Below are positions 24,159 through 34,400 of a DNA stretch of 64,000 nt, one piece after another (position 1 is the first letter of the stretch; the number at the start of each line of letters is the position of its first letter). The DNA lies in assembly GCA_903813345.2 (NCBI GenBank), contig CAIIXF020000004.1, forward strand, positions 5,287,525-5,351,524, given 5' to 3'. This stretch comes from Owenia fusiformis (lineage: Eukaryota > Annelida > Polychaeta > Sabellida > Oweniidae). A program made the translations under genes and the position numbers. Under the pieces are notes generated by a model. The model did no database searches. It saw only the letters and a program-made list of their open reading frames with translations, and was not told the DNA's origin.

Positions 24159-27100
24159 ATGGCAGTCTTCTTGGATAAACCAAAACAAATGGTTTTGACT
24201 GGTAATCTGGCTGAAAATTGGAGACACTTCAAGCAGATGTTCGATTTTTTTCTGGTGGCTACAGAAAAATCTGAAAAGTCGGCACAAATCCAGTTCAACA
24301 TTCTTATGGCATGTATAGGAGAACCTTGTGTACAGATTTATAACAGTTTTGTGTTCAATGAGGACGCTGATAAAACGGATTATACCAAAGTTTTGCAAAA
24401 GTTCGATGATTATTTTGAGCCCAGGAAAAATATCACAATGGTTCGTCACAAGTTTCTTACAAGAACGCAACAGGAAGGAGAAACATTTGACAGTTTCGTC
24501 ACAGACTTAAAGGTAAAAGCCAAAGACTGTGAATTTGGTCAGTTACAAAACTCACTCGTCAAGGACATGATAATCTGTGGTATAAACAATGATAAGCTGC
24601 AATTGCGTTTACTGGAAAAATCACAACAGGTAGATGTGTTTACGTTAGATAAATGCATAGAAGTCTGTCAGGCTCATGAGTTCTCAGAGAGAAATCGTAA
24701 GGACATTCAAACTCCAGCAGCAGCGGCCGTAGATTCTATTAAAAACAAGCCCCATAAGAAGAGCTTCAAACCTAAATCTCGCCAAGATCATTCTCGCCCT
24801 GTCACGTCTCATGCTTCCTGTACGGATTGTGGTAGGAAACATAAGCCCGACAAATCTCAGTGCGCAGCTTTGGGTAAGAAGTGTAATTACTGTCACAAGA
24901 CAGGACATTTTATAGAGTGGTGCCGCAAGCGTAAGTTCACTAACTCTAAGAAAGTTGATGCTATCGACCCGGATTCAGACAATGATCCCGACTGTGATCA
25001 ATTTTTCGTCTACTCTATCGATCAAAATGGAAACAAAGATGGAATATATCTGCAGGCTAAATTGTGTGATAAATTAGTCAAATTCAAATGTGACACTGGA
25101 GCCCATGCTAGTACTATACCATTGGATATATACAAAAATCTCAGAAATCCCCCCTCACTCAAGGAAACTCACACAAATCTCGTTTCATACTCAAATCACA
25201 AGATCCCGTGTGAAGGGGAAGTATCTATTCCAATAATATGTCACAGTGGTACTTACAATGTCAGATTATTTATCGTAAATCAAAAGTCAGAACCAATTCT
25301 TAGTTTACAGGATTGTCTGAAAATGAAATTAATATCCCCTATGTTTTCAATCAATTCTGGCACAACACCCGAGGAGATAATTGAGAATCATAGTGCGGTA
25401 TTTACTGGATTAGGAAACATTGGAAAGGTGCATATAACTATGGATGAATCCGTACCCCCAGTAATTCATCCTCCACGTTCATTCCCATATGCGCAACTCC
25501 CCAGGATAAAGGAAACTCTGGCTGACCTTGAAACCAGAAATATCATCGCCAAGGTTACAGAACCAACCGATTGGGTTAGTTCTATGATAATTGTTGAAAA
25601 GTCGGATCGTCTTCAACTTGTTCTCGACCCCCGGGATCTTAATAAAGCCATCAAACGGCAGCATCACCCGTCAAAGACAGCCGATCAGATTGCTGCGAAT
25701 CTGAAACACTCCACCGTGTTCACTACTTTGGATGCAAACGTAGCATTTAACCAATTTGAGCTTGACGAGAAAAGCTCATTTCTGACTACAATGAACACGC
25801 CATTTGGACGTTATCGTTGGAAACGCCTACCTTATGGACTAAATCTGTGCCCCGAAATTCTGCAAGCCAAAATGGAGCAAATATTTGGCGATATTCCAGG
25901 TTGTGAGGTCATAATGGACGATTTACTCATTCATGGAAGTGATATGGCCAAACACAATGATGTATTAACTGCCGTACTTGAACGCGCCAAAGCCTCAAAT
26001 CTCACGTTGAACAAGCGTAAAATCAAGTTGGCCAATTCCTCAGTTACCTTCGTAGGCCATACATTTGGACCAAATGGGATGAGTCCAGATGCTCGCAAAA
26101 TTGAGGCTATTCAAAACATGCCACCCCCATCAGACAAGGCAGGTTTGCGTCGTTTCTTAGGCTCCCTCAATTACCTAGGAAAGTTTATCCCCAATCTCTC
26201 GATGATCAACGCCCCCCTACGTCAGCTCCTAAAGGATGATGTCCCGTGGCAATGGGACGCAAATATGGACAAATGCTATGATCTCTTGAAAACTAAGCTT
26301 TGTGAAGCCCCAGTTCTAGCTTACTATGATGTTGACAAAGCAGTGACCTTATCTTGTGATGCATCTAAGTCCGGCCTAGGTGGTGCTTTATGGCAAGAAA
26401 ATCACCCAGTCCATTATGTTTCTAGATCCCTGTCCCCTGCTGAACAAAATTATGCCCAAATCGAGAAAGAATGCCTCGCAATTTTGTTCACTGCAACCAG
26501 ATTGCATACATACATCTATGGTAAGGATGTAAATGTACTCACAGATCACAAGCCCTTGGAAGCATTATTTAAGAAACCTCTATCTTCTGCACCTACCCGT
26601 CTACAAAGAATGATGCTTCAACTTCAAAAGTACAACTTGAAAGTTACGTACACCCCTGGCCCTACACTACATGTTGCTGATATGTGTAGTCGAGCCCCAG
26701 TTGATAAACCCAACCCTGAACCACCCCTCGAAATTCATGATATCCAAAATCTCCCTATTTCTGGACCACGACTAGCTGAGCTCAAAGCTGAAACAGAGAA
26801 AGACATTGTACTCATGAAACTCAAACATGTAATACTCAATGGTTGGCCCAGCTCACGTCAACTATGTGATTCTGAGTTACGACAGTTTTGGAATTATCGC
26901 GACGAGCTCACAACTCTCGATGGATATATTATGAAAGGCAGTCGTATTGTAGTACCCACTTCCCTGCAGGATTTCATGTTAGACCAACTTCATAGTGGCC
27001 ATATGGGTATTGAGTGTACTCGTAGACGTGCTCGTGATATTCTGTTCTGGCCAAATATGAATCATCAGATATCTGACATGATTGAAAGTTGTTCCCCATG

Positions 27101-28112
27101 CCAACAACACAGGAAAGCCCAATCAAAAGAGCCCATGAAATGTTCAGAAATTCCCTCTGTTCCCTATGAAATAGTTGGATCGGATCTATTTCAATTCAAT
27201 GAGCATCACTATCTATTGCTGGTGGATTATTATTCAAATTTTGTTGAAGTGAATAAGTTGCTTGACTTACATTCTAGTGCAACTATACAAGCATTGAAAT
27301 CACAGTTCTCAAGACATGGAATTCCAAGAAAGTTTCGTTCCGACAATGGCCCTCAGTATAATAGCAAGGAATTTGCTGAATTTTCCACGAAATATGGATT
27401 TGAGCATGTGACATCCTCCCCACTTTACCCCCAGGGGAATGCAAATGCTGAACGTTCGGTCCAGACTGTGAAAAACATTCTAAAGAAAGCCCATGTTGAT
27501 AACCGTGACCCCTATCTGGCCTTATTGGAATTTCGTAACACCCCTCGAGATGGACTCAATGCATCCCCAGCCCAACTCCTAATGTCTAGGAGAACTAGAT
27601 CTGTCATTCCCTTGCAAACAGATCTTCTCAAGCCAACTGTCCCTGAAAATGTGACGGAAAAACTGCGTGACAGGAAAATGGCACAGAAACGCTATTATGA
27701 TGCTAAAGCAGGCCACGACTTGCCTGTACTCAAACCAGGACAATCTGTTGGATACAAAGCATCAAATGATAAACTAAAACGTGCAACTGTATTGAAACAT
27801 GCAGATTCACCTCGCTCATATATAGTGCAAAATGAGCTTGGAAATAACATCAGGAGGAATCGCAAAGACATATACAAAACAAAGGAACCCATACATATGG
27901 AATTTGGAGATGACCCCCTAAGCTCCACTCCAGTGCTTGAACCCCCACAATTAGAATTGGAGAAATCACCATGTCCCACAATAGACAGAAACCCAGCCCC
28001 AGAGCATCAATTACCATCACCAGTAGTGAAAAATAAAATTAACAATCCACAATCACCACTTGTCACAAGAAGTGGCAGACAAATTGTCAAACCAGTGAGA
28101 TACAGAGAGTAA
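24159..28112 (+). CDS. Gypsy (Metaviridae) gag-pol polyprotein
   Basis: One unbroken 1317-codon frame. Gag (about 1-280) ends in a basic stretch and two zinc knuckle-like motifs (221-235; CNYC...GH...WC at 242-255). Protease has DTGA (about 312). RT has LVLDPRDLN (about 487), LPYG and IMDD (about 585-588; the usual Tyr of YxDD is replaced). RNase H has CDASKSGLGG (about 733) and TDHKPLE. Integrase has an HHCC finger (about 944-985) and a D-D-E core including SDNGPQ and NANAE. Gag and pol share a frame, so no frameshift is needed. No env or chromodomain is seen. The element looks complete and possibly competent to move; this is inferred from intactness and identical LTRs. Confidence 0.96.
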   Translation: MAVFLDKPKQMVLTGNLAENWRHFKQMFDFFLVATEKSEKSAQIQFNILMACIGEPCVQIYNSFVFNEDADKTDYTKVLQKFDDYFEPRKNITMVRHKFLTRTQQEGETFDSFVTDLKVKAKDCEFGQLQNSLVKDMIICGINNDKLQLRLLEKSQQVDVFTLDKCIEVCQAHEFSERNRKDIQTPAAAAVDSIKNKPHKKSFKPKSRQDHSRPVTSHASCTDCGRKHKPDKSQCAALGKKCNYCHKTGHFIEWCRKRKFTNSKKVDAIDPDSDNDPDCDQFFVYSIDQNGNKDGIYLQAKLCDKLVKFKCDTGAHASTIPLDIYKNLRNPPSLKETHTNLVSYSNHKIPCEGEVSIPIICHSGTYNVRLFIVNQKSEPILSLQDCLKMKLISPMFSINSGTTPEEIIENHSAVFTGLGNIGKVHITMDESVPPVIHPPRSFPYAQLPRIKETLADLETRNIIAKVTEPTDWVSSMIIVEKSDRLQLVLDPRDLNKAIKRQHHPSKTADQIAANLKHSTVFTTLDANVAFNQFELDEKSSFLTTMNTPFGRYRWKRLPYGLNLCPEILQAKMEQIFGDIPGCEVIMDDLLIHGSDMAKHNDVLTAVLERAKASNLTLNKRKIKLANSSVTFVGHTFGPNGMSPDARKIEAIQNMPPPSDKAGLRRFLGSLNYLGKFIPNLSMINAPLRQLLKDDVPWQWDANMDKCYDLLKTKLCEAPVLAYYDVDKAVTLSCDASKSGLGGALWQENHPVHYVSRSLSPAEQNYAQIEKECLAILFTATRLHTYIYGKDVNVLTDHKPLEALFKKPLSSAPTRLQRMMLQLQKYNLKVTYTPGPTLHVADMCSRAPVDKPNPEPPLEIHDIQNLPISGPRLAELKAETEKDIVLMKLKHVILNGWPSSRQLCDSELRQFWNYRDELTTLDGYIMKGSRIVVPTSLQDFMLDQLHSGHMGIECTRRRARDILFWPNMNHQISDMIESCSPCQQHRKAQSKEPMKCSEIPSVPYEIVGSDLFQFNEHHYLLLVDYYSNFVEVNKLLDLHSSATIQALKSQFSRHGIPRKFRSDNGPQYNSKEFAEFSTKYGFEHVTSSPLYPQGNANAERSVQTVKNILKKAHVDNRDPYLALLEFRNTPRDGLNASPAQLLMSRRTRSVIPLQTDLLKPTVPENVTEKLRDRKMAQKRYYDAKAGHDLPVLKPGQSVGYKASNDKLKRATVLKHADSPRSYIVQNELGNNIRRNRKDIYKTKEPIHMEFGDDPLSSTPVLEPPQLELEKSPCPTIDRNPAPEHQLPSPVVKNKINNPQSPLVTRSGRQIVKPVRYRE

Positions 28113-28503
28113 TCTCAAGACTATGTTTACATACAATATGTAGTTATATTTTTGAAACAAACAAACATTGCTATAACATTTTGATTTGATGTTTATTCTG
28201 ATATATGCAAATATAGTCATGTTTGTTACTATAGATTAAACTTGGCAAAAGAACAATTCAAAGATTTGCATTGTAAGTTTATCTAGCTAATGCTAATAGG
28301 CATTTATGTATATGTGCAAATGATTATTCTGCAAACTTGATTTGACATTTGATTTTCCAGAGTTCTAGTATCTTAGATTAGAGAGACATCTATTCTAGTG
28401 ATAAAAGTTCATTTTATATTTCAACAACATTTAGTGTGTTTCTAATGTACATTTTGCAAGACTTGTTCATCACATATGTTGTAAATTAACCCTTACAAGG
28501 CTT

Positions 28504-28512
28504 GAAGGGAGG
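28504..28512 (+). other. polypurine tract
   Basis: GAAGGGAGG abuts the 3' LTR, as needed for plus-strand priming in reverse transcription. Confidence 0.8.
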
Positions 28513-28635
28513 TGTAATGGTATTAATTACTTAGAGTGATTTCGTTTCATTCATACCAATTGTAATTCTGTATTAGAAAGAATATAGATGGCACTTCATA
28601 TTCACCCAATTCTCGAATTCTGTTATACTTTTATA
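28513..28635 (+). repeat. 3' LTR of Gypsy element
   Basis: Identical over 123 bp to the 5' LTR; followed by the second TSD copy CCCCT (28636-28640). Flanks on both sides together form a C-run repeat ending GGCTGCGGGCCTG, so the insertion is within an older MITE-like repeat. Confidence 0.93.
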
Positions 28636-28785
28636 CCCCTGTAGTTTTTCAAAAAGTGACCCCCCCCCCCCTTGGAAAATCCTGGCTGCGGGCCTGACCT
28701 GGCACGGGATGCACGAGAAAGGCAGGAGAATCCAGGATTGGTAAAGAGGCAATAAATAGGCCTACTCTAAACGATTATTATTTTT

Positions 28786-29100
28786 ATTAATATTATATCG
28801 ATTACGTTTTTATCAATATTATAAGTTATTGAATGATTTGAAGTGCAATACAGGATATATTCTGGTCGAGAAATTCCGTATTGGAACGAGACGAAGTCGA
28901 GTGCCAATACAGAATATCGAGACAGAATATATCCTGTATTGCACTTCAAATCATTCAATAACGTTTTTATCGTGTGGTCCTCTGTATTGCTACTGAGATC
29001 GTCCCCTCCGTACCAATATTTTCTGTATTGCAACGGAGATGATCTACGGGAACAATCTCAGTAGCAATACAGATTGGTACAGCACAAGAACTGACCAATC
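28786..29100. repeat. hairpin repeat with CAATACAG blocks
   Basis: 28828-28868 (GTTATTGAATGATTTGAAG and on) is inverted at 28928-28965. Further CAATACAG/CTGTATTG pairs lie at 28980-29075. It is likely a MITE; no ORF. Confidence 0.7.
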
Positions 29101-29360
29101 AGAGGTCTTCATTTTACAGATCATACGATAATGATTGTTATGCAGATAACTTGCTCGAAAGACTCTCAGTTCATTCATGTACCATTGGAAAGAATTCACT
29201 TACAGGCGGATAGACGTCGTGTGTACGGACAGCCAGGTTTGATCAACATGTTAAATGAAACCCATAATGAAATTGATGAAAATACAATTACTTATTGAGT
29301 TAATTGATAACTGTATGATTTGTTCATTTTTTTTTACAATTAACGCATATAGTATTGTAC

Positions 29361-30395
29361 CAGGCCCGTAGCCAGGGGGGGGGGGGCTGATATCTCCTAA
29401 AAAAATGTGGACCTACCTTTTTGCTTCCTTGAAGAAAAACTTGCTCTTCCCCACATTCACTGGGCAATTTAGATTAAAAAACTGACATTACTGTGCATTG
29501 TTTTTCGAATTTGGGCATTTTTTCAAAATCTGTCCCAATTTTTTTTTCGCGGACAAATTTGTGCCCCTTTCCCGGTAGCCGGGCCCTTTCCCTCTGTTTT
29601 TTTAGCATCGTCCTTTGTGTTTTGTTAAACATAGCCTTCTGGCGGTTGCCCCCCCCCCTAGGATGGGCCCGGAAAAAATGATGGCCCAAAATATTGCAGG
29701 GGCTTTTTAGTGGGCCTTTTTGGGCATTACTTGACCTTTTGGGCCTTATTTTTTCAAATATAGGCCAAATTTTCAAAATACGGGCTATAAATTTTCAAAA
29801 TCTTTGGCCCGAATTTTGGTTTTAGGGCCCTGAAAATTTTATGTGCGGCCCTAGGATGGGCCAATAAAAAATGTTGGGCCAAAAAGATTATAGGGCCTCT
29901 TTAGTTGGCCTTTACTTGACCTTTTTACTTGACCTTTTTGGGCCTTATTTTTTCAATTTCAGGCTAAATTTTCAATAACGGTCAATAAATTTTCAAAATT
30001 AAGACCCAAATTTTGGTTTTAGGGCCCTAAAAGGTTTTCCGCGCGGCCATAGGATGGGCCCAGAAAAAATATTGGCCCAAAAATATTGTAGGGCCTCTTT
30101 AGTGGGCCTTTTTGGGCATTTCTTGACCTTTTGGGCCTTAATTTTCAATTTAACGCCAAATTTTCAAAGTCAAAGAACCGGCCATAAATTATCAGAATTT
30201 TGGCCCAAATTTTGATTTTAGGGCCCTAAAAATTTTTATGCGCTACCCTAGGATGGGCCAAGAAAATAATGTTGGCCCAAAAATCTTGTAGGGCCTCTTC
30301 AGTTAAAAAAATGTGCCATAGATTTTTTAAATTTTGGCCCAAATTGTGTTTTTTTTACTTTTTCCTGACTTGAAGTGTCGGTCCCCCCTTGTTAG
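29361..30395. repeat. CAGGCCCGTAGCC repeat and about 190-bp tandem array
   Basis: Begins CAGGCCCGTAGCCAGG plus a G-run. From about 29655 three full copies and one partial copy of a roughly 190-bp unit follow (CCTAGGATGGGCC ... GGTTTTAGGGCCCT). Related single units occur at 16180 and 43230. Confidence 0.75.
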
Positions 30396-33300
30396 CTTGT
30401 TTTTTTTTTTTTTTTTTTTTTTTTATAAGAATTTATTCATTCAAACTTATTAGCAAATACATAATTCCAATCGCCCGAAGGCATTATAGGAAAAATGGAC
30501 ATTTAAACAATATATATTAATACATATAATAAATCATAATAGTACACTATACAACAGGTTAAAGGGGATGCACTTGTAGGGTGGGGATAGGGGAGGGGTG
30601 TTTGGAGGGGAGACTAAACAGGTTCACTTGAGGAGGGAATTCAGATATTGGCAGAAATAAAATCAGCCACTTTGGACAAGAGTTGCGAATTTGTTTCTAA
30701 AGGTAGATCAGGATCTCCATAATAGAATAAAGAAAGTAAATCAGCTTGATTCTTATGTTTATTAAAGGCTCCTGGTGCAATCAATTCAATGTCATTTTTT
30801 AATGTTTGAAAATTCAATTCATTATTTGGACATTTCAGAAAAAAGTGCTTAGGCGTACTGGTAGCTCCACATGAGCAATTTGGGCCATCAATAAAGGTAA
30901 AGTTATGGGCGTATAGTTGAGCCCTAAAAAGTAAATCAGCTCTAAGTCTGTTTATGATTATTTCTTGTTTTCTTGTCAAATTAAGAAAGGTAGATGGTAG
31001 AGTGAGTTTTTTGGGAGCAAAATAAGTTTTTTGATATTTTTTGAAAGTCTGAAGTGTCTTCTTTTCCCTGATATATGATGGCAGCATTGACCATGAACTG
31101 ATTGCACCTAGGACTGCCGACTCCAAGAATCTGTTGCTACAGCGGATAGGTAGCTTGAAGTCAAAAGTGTTACGATTAGTTCTAATGCTTTTATTTTTGT
31201 ACTTCTCAAAGATCTCATTTAGATATACAGGATTTGTTCCATTGACAACCTTGTACATGAAATTATTAACTTGCATCTTCCTTCTGTCCTCTAATGTATG
31301 CCATTGTAGTAAAGTGAGCACTTTAGTGGTATTACTACCATGGTAACAGCCTGAACACAAGATGGCTGCTTGGTAATACAGCTTATTCAACCGTTCAAGT
31401 AAATATTTGGAAGATTTGTTGTATAATACAACACCATAGTCAAAATATGGACGGATGAATGAGGTAAAGATTGTCTCCAAATGTTTGGCTGTCAGTTTAC
31501 CTTGGAGTTTTTTTAGAGGATTTAACATTTTTTTTACCTTTGTACAAATCTCATCAATATGATTTATATTTGAGAGGCATTCATCAAAGCAGTAACCAAG
31601 ATGTTTATGGGTTGCAATTCTTTTGATTTCAGAGTTATTGAGAAATGATGTGGTCACGTTTTCGATTGGCATTCTAGGAGTATGGAAAATGACTTCGCAG
31701 CTCTTCTCAGGTTTAAACTCGAGCTTCCATAATTTGGACCAATTTTGAATTGCTTCCAGGTTACTTGCAACAGATTGATCAATCTCATTCGGATTTTTGG
31801 GGTCAAAAGAGAACTGCAGTGAAGTATCATCTGCGTATATATAGCACTCTGTGTCAATTTTATCTGGGAGATCATTTATGTACAGTAAAAAAAATAGAGG
31901 TCCCAAAATTGATCCTTGTGGAACACCGCAATTGATAAAATTGGCCTCCGACATAGAAGACGAAGCACCAGCTAAATTTACATACATTTTTCTGTCAGAG
32001 AGATAGGATTTTATGACATTTAGTAACTGTCCCCTTATACCATAAGATTTGAGTTTCAATATGAGTAAGTGATGAGGGACTTTGTCAAATGCTGATGCAA
32101 TATCAAGAAATATTCCTTTTGATGCCTTTCCTTCTTCAAAATTATTCTGAAGGAAGTGTTCTATAGTCAAAAGTTGGGCTTGTGTGCTATGTCCAGGAAG
32201 AAAACCTGCCTGGTGTTTATAAAGTAAATTATTAAAAGTCAAATGCGTTCGAATTTGATCAGCTATTACCCTTTCAAACAGTTTGGATATAGTGTTTAAT
32301 AAGGTAATCGGGCGGTAATTGTTAATGTCAGACTTGTCACCTTTTTTGAAAATTGGACAAACTATGCCCACCTTCCATGGTTCTGGAAAAACATTTCTTG
32401 AACATAGTCTGTTAAATAAGGTAGATAGAGGTCTTGATATTGTGTGTGCTGTGAGGTTAAGCATTTTGTTTGTGATCATATCAGGTCCACAGGCTTTTGA
32501 AGTGTCAAGTGACAAAATTAATTTCATCAATTCATCTGGATTGGTCGCAACTGAAATGAGTAAAGAGTTGGTTCTGTCAGGAAAATTAGGCAATTGGTCA
32601 AAATTTATATTATCCATATGATTTTTGGATGCAAACAGCTTTAGAAAGGCATTTGCCTTCTCAAGGTTATCTGTTATTGGCGGTTGATTTTGATTAAGCA
32701 GTGGTGGAATTTGGGAATCAGCACTTTTACCAAGAAACAGCCTTATTAGTTTCCAATAATTCTTATCATTTTTACTAAAGTTATTAATGGAATCGCGGTT
32801 TTTTTTATCATGATATTCTTTAAGATTCGTAATAAGAGTCGTTACTTTGATTGATTGATTGTCATAAAGATGTCTATTGAGGGTGGTAGGTGATGATTTG
32901 AGTTTCCTAAAAAGTAATTTCTTTTTGTTGATTTCTTGCCTAAGATTTTCATTAAACCAGGGCTGATCTTTAGATTTGATAGTGATATTCTTATTTGGAA
33001 TGTGTTTTGAGTAAATATTCATAAGTGAATTGCCAAAATGTGAGGTCACTTTGTTTATATCAATGTCTGAATCAATAATTTTCTGCCAGTCGGTGTTTCG
33101 GATTGCATTGTTTAAATTTTCAAGATTACACAGATCATATTTCCAAATAGTTTTCCTAACAGGCTGTTCCTTTGTGATGCTTAGTTTTAAATATGATAAA
33201 ATGGTGCAGTGATCTGCTCTTCCAATTGGGTCAGTTATACTCCAAGATGTAAAAATATCAGGTGAGTCAGTAAGAATATGATCGATGCATGATTGAGAGT

Positions 33301-34400
33301 TCTTTGAGAACCTAGTAGGTTTGTTAATTAGTTGGGTGAAGTCAAAATCATCAATAAGATCAGATAATAGTTTCCCAGCCAGATTATCATCATTCTGGTA
33401 CCAGGCTGAGTTTTTGGCATTTAAATCACCTGAGATGATGACATGGTCAAAATTAGTAGGGTAGTTTTTTATTATTTGGAATTGTTGTTCGAGTCTCGAA
33501 AAATATTGTCGAGTTTCCTGTGCTGTTTGACTTGGAGACCTGTAACACACCCCTATCAGGATGTGCTTGTGATTCAATATTAGTTCAGTAAAGATACAGT
33601 CAAGGTCAGGTACATAGAAATTTTGATCAAGTTCCTTAGTTGGTATATTGGAATTAATATAGAGAAGTAGACCCCTACCAAGTTTAGAAAAGATAGGTCT
33701 TTTATAGTTATTTATGTCAAGTTGGCCTAGTGCAACCATTTCTTGTACTTGACCTGCCTCACATATACTAATGACTGATGGAAAATCAAAATTTGCTCTG
33801 ATTTTTAGATCCTCAAATCTAGCCCCATTATCAGCATTTATGCTGTTTATGTTTGAGAATAGGCATGTCAAATTGCCATTTTCAGGCCCGGGATTGGGGT
33901 GTATGTCACCACATGAGTGCAGGAGAATAGATACAATATTTGGAATATGTGCAAAATTACATATACCTGGCACAAATAAAGTTGAGATAAAAATTTTAGA
34001 TAATAATACAATTGCATGGGCACTATATTTGCATTTAACTAGGTTAGTCACTGTTATAGTAATCAAGATGGGGGTTGTCATATAAACGGTGCAAATAATT
34101 ATGCTATAAAGAGTCAAGATAGACAACTTGATGACAGAAATGAAAGCATTATGAGCTACACTATTTACATAGTAGATGATCAGAGGAATTATGGAAATTA
34201 GTAAAAAGGGCACTACGAGTTCTCCAAATAGGTCAGAATGGGTATTTGAGTGGCTTTTTCGAATGGTATTGATTAGGCAGTGACCTTTATTAAAGTTGCC
34301 AATAGCTACCCTCCATTGCTGGATACTAATACCTATCCTATCCCAAGTCTCCACTCCAACCACCCTACCCCCCAAAAACAAGTGCAAAAAATATATACTG
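30396..34400 (-). mobile_element. CR1/L2-like non-LTR retrotransposon
   Basis: Covers ORF2, a 3' UTR of about 215 bp and a poly(A) tail (27-T run at 30398-30424 on the plus strand). The 5' limit is uncertain. The long intact frame and clean tail suggest a young copy. A short 3'-end fragment of a relative is at 44811-44905. Confidence 0.85.
30641..34081 (-). CDS. CR1/L2-like ORF2: endonuclease and reverse transcriptase
   Basis: The frame is open from about 34387, but its first ATG is at 34081, giving about 1146 residues. The N-terminus is strongly hydrophobic with two likely membrane segments, ending in GDIHPNPGP (about 33890-33920), a 2A-like ribosome-skipping motif. An apurinic-type endonuclease follows (FSNINSI, ISGDLNAKNSAWY, RADHC), then an RT with GDKSDINNYRPI, AFDKVPHHLL, GVPQGSILGPLFF and YADD (31826-31837), and a C-terminal CSCG...HFFLKC zinc motif. 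It nicks target DNA and copies its own RNA. No stop or frameshift interrupts it. ORF1 is not directly adjacent. Confidence 0.93.
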   Translation of the reverse strand: MTTPILITITVTNLVKCKYSAHAIVLLSKIFISTLFVPGICNFAHIPNIVSILLHSCGDIHPNPGPENGNLTCLFSNINSINADNGARFEDLKIRANFDFPSVISICEAGQVQEMVALGQLDINNYKRPIFSKLGRGLLLYINSNIPTKELDQNFYVPDLDCIFTELILNHKHILIGVCYRSPSQTAQETRQYFSRLEQQFQIIKNYPTNFDHVIISGDLNAKNSAWYQNDDNLAGKLLSDLIDDFDFTQLINKPTRFSKNSQSCIDHILTDSPDIFTSWSITDPIGRADHCTILSYLKLSITKEQPVRKTIWKYDLCNLENLNNAIRNTDWQKIIDSDIDINKVTSHFGNSLMNIYSKHIPNKNITIKSKDQPWFNENLRQEINKKKLLFRKLKSSPTTLNRHLYDNQSIKVTTLITNLKEYHDKKNRDSINNFSKNDKNYWKLIRLFLGKSADSQIPPLLNQNQPPITDNLEKANAFLKLFASKNHMDNINFDQLPNFPDRTNSLLISVATNPDELMKLILSLDTSKACGPDMITNKMLNLTAHTISRPLSTLFNRLCSRNVFPEPWKVGIVCPIFKKGDKSDINNYRPITLLNTISKLFERVIADQIRTHLTFNNLLYKHQAGFLPGHSTQAQLLTIEHFLQNNFEEGKASKGIFLDIASAFDKVPHHLLILKLKSYGIRGQLLNVIKSYLSDRKMYVNLAGASSSMSEANFINCGVPQGSILGPLFFLLYINDLPDKIDTECYIYADDTSLQFSFDPKNPNEIDQSVASNLEAIQNWSKLWKLEFKPEKSCEVIFHTPRMPIENVTTSFLNNSEIKRIATHKHLGYCFDECLSNINHIDEICTKVKKMLNPLKKLQGKLTAKHLETIFTSFIRPYFDYGVVLYNKSSKYLLERLNKLYYQAAILCSGCYHGSNTTKVLTLLQWHTLEDRRKMQVNNFMYKVVNGTNPVYLNEIFEKYKNKSIRTNRNTFDFKLPIRCSNRFLESAVLGAISSWSMLPSYIREKKTLQTFKKYQKTYFAPKKLTLPSTFLNLTRKQEIIINRLRADLLFRAQLYAHNFTFIDGPNCSCGATSTPKHFFLKCPNNELNFQTLKNDIELIAPGAFNKHKNQADLLSLFYYGDPDLPLETNSQLLSKVADFISANI

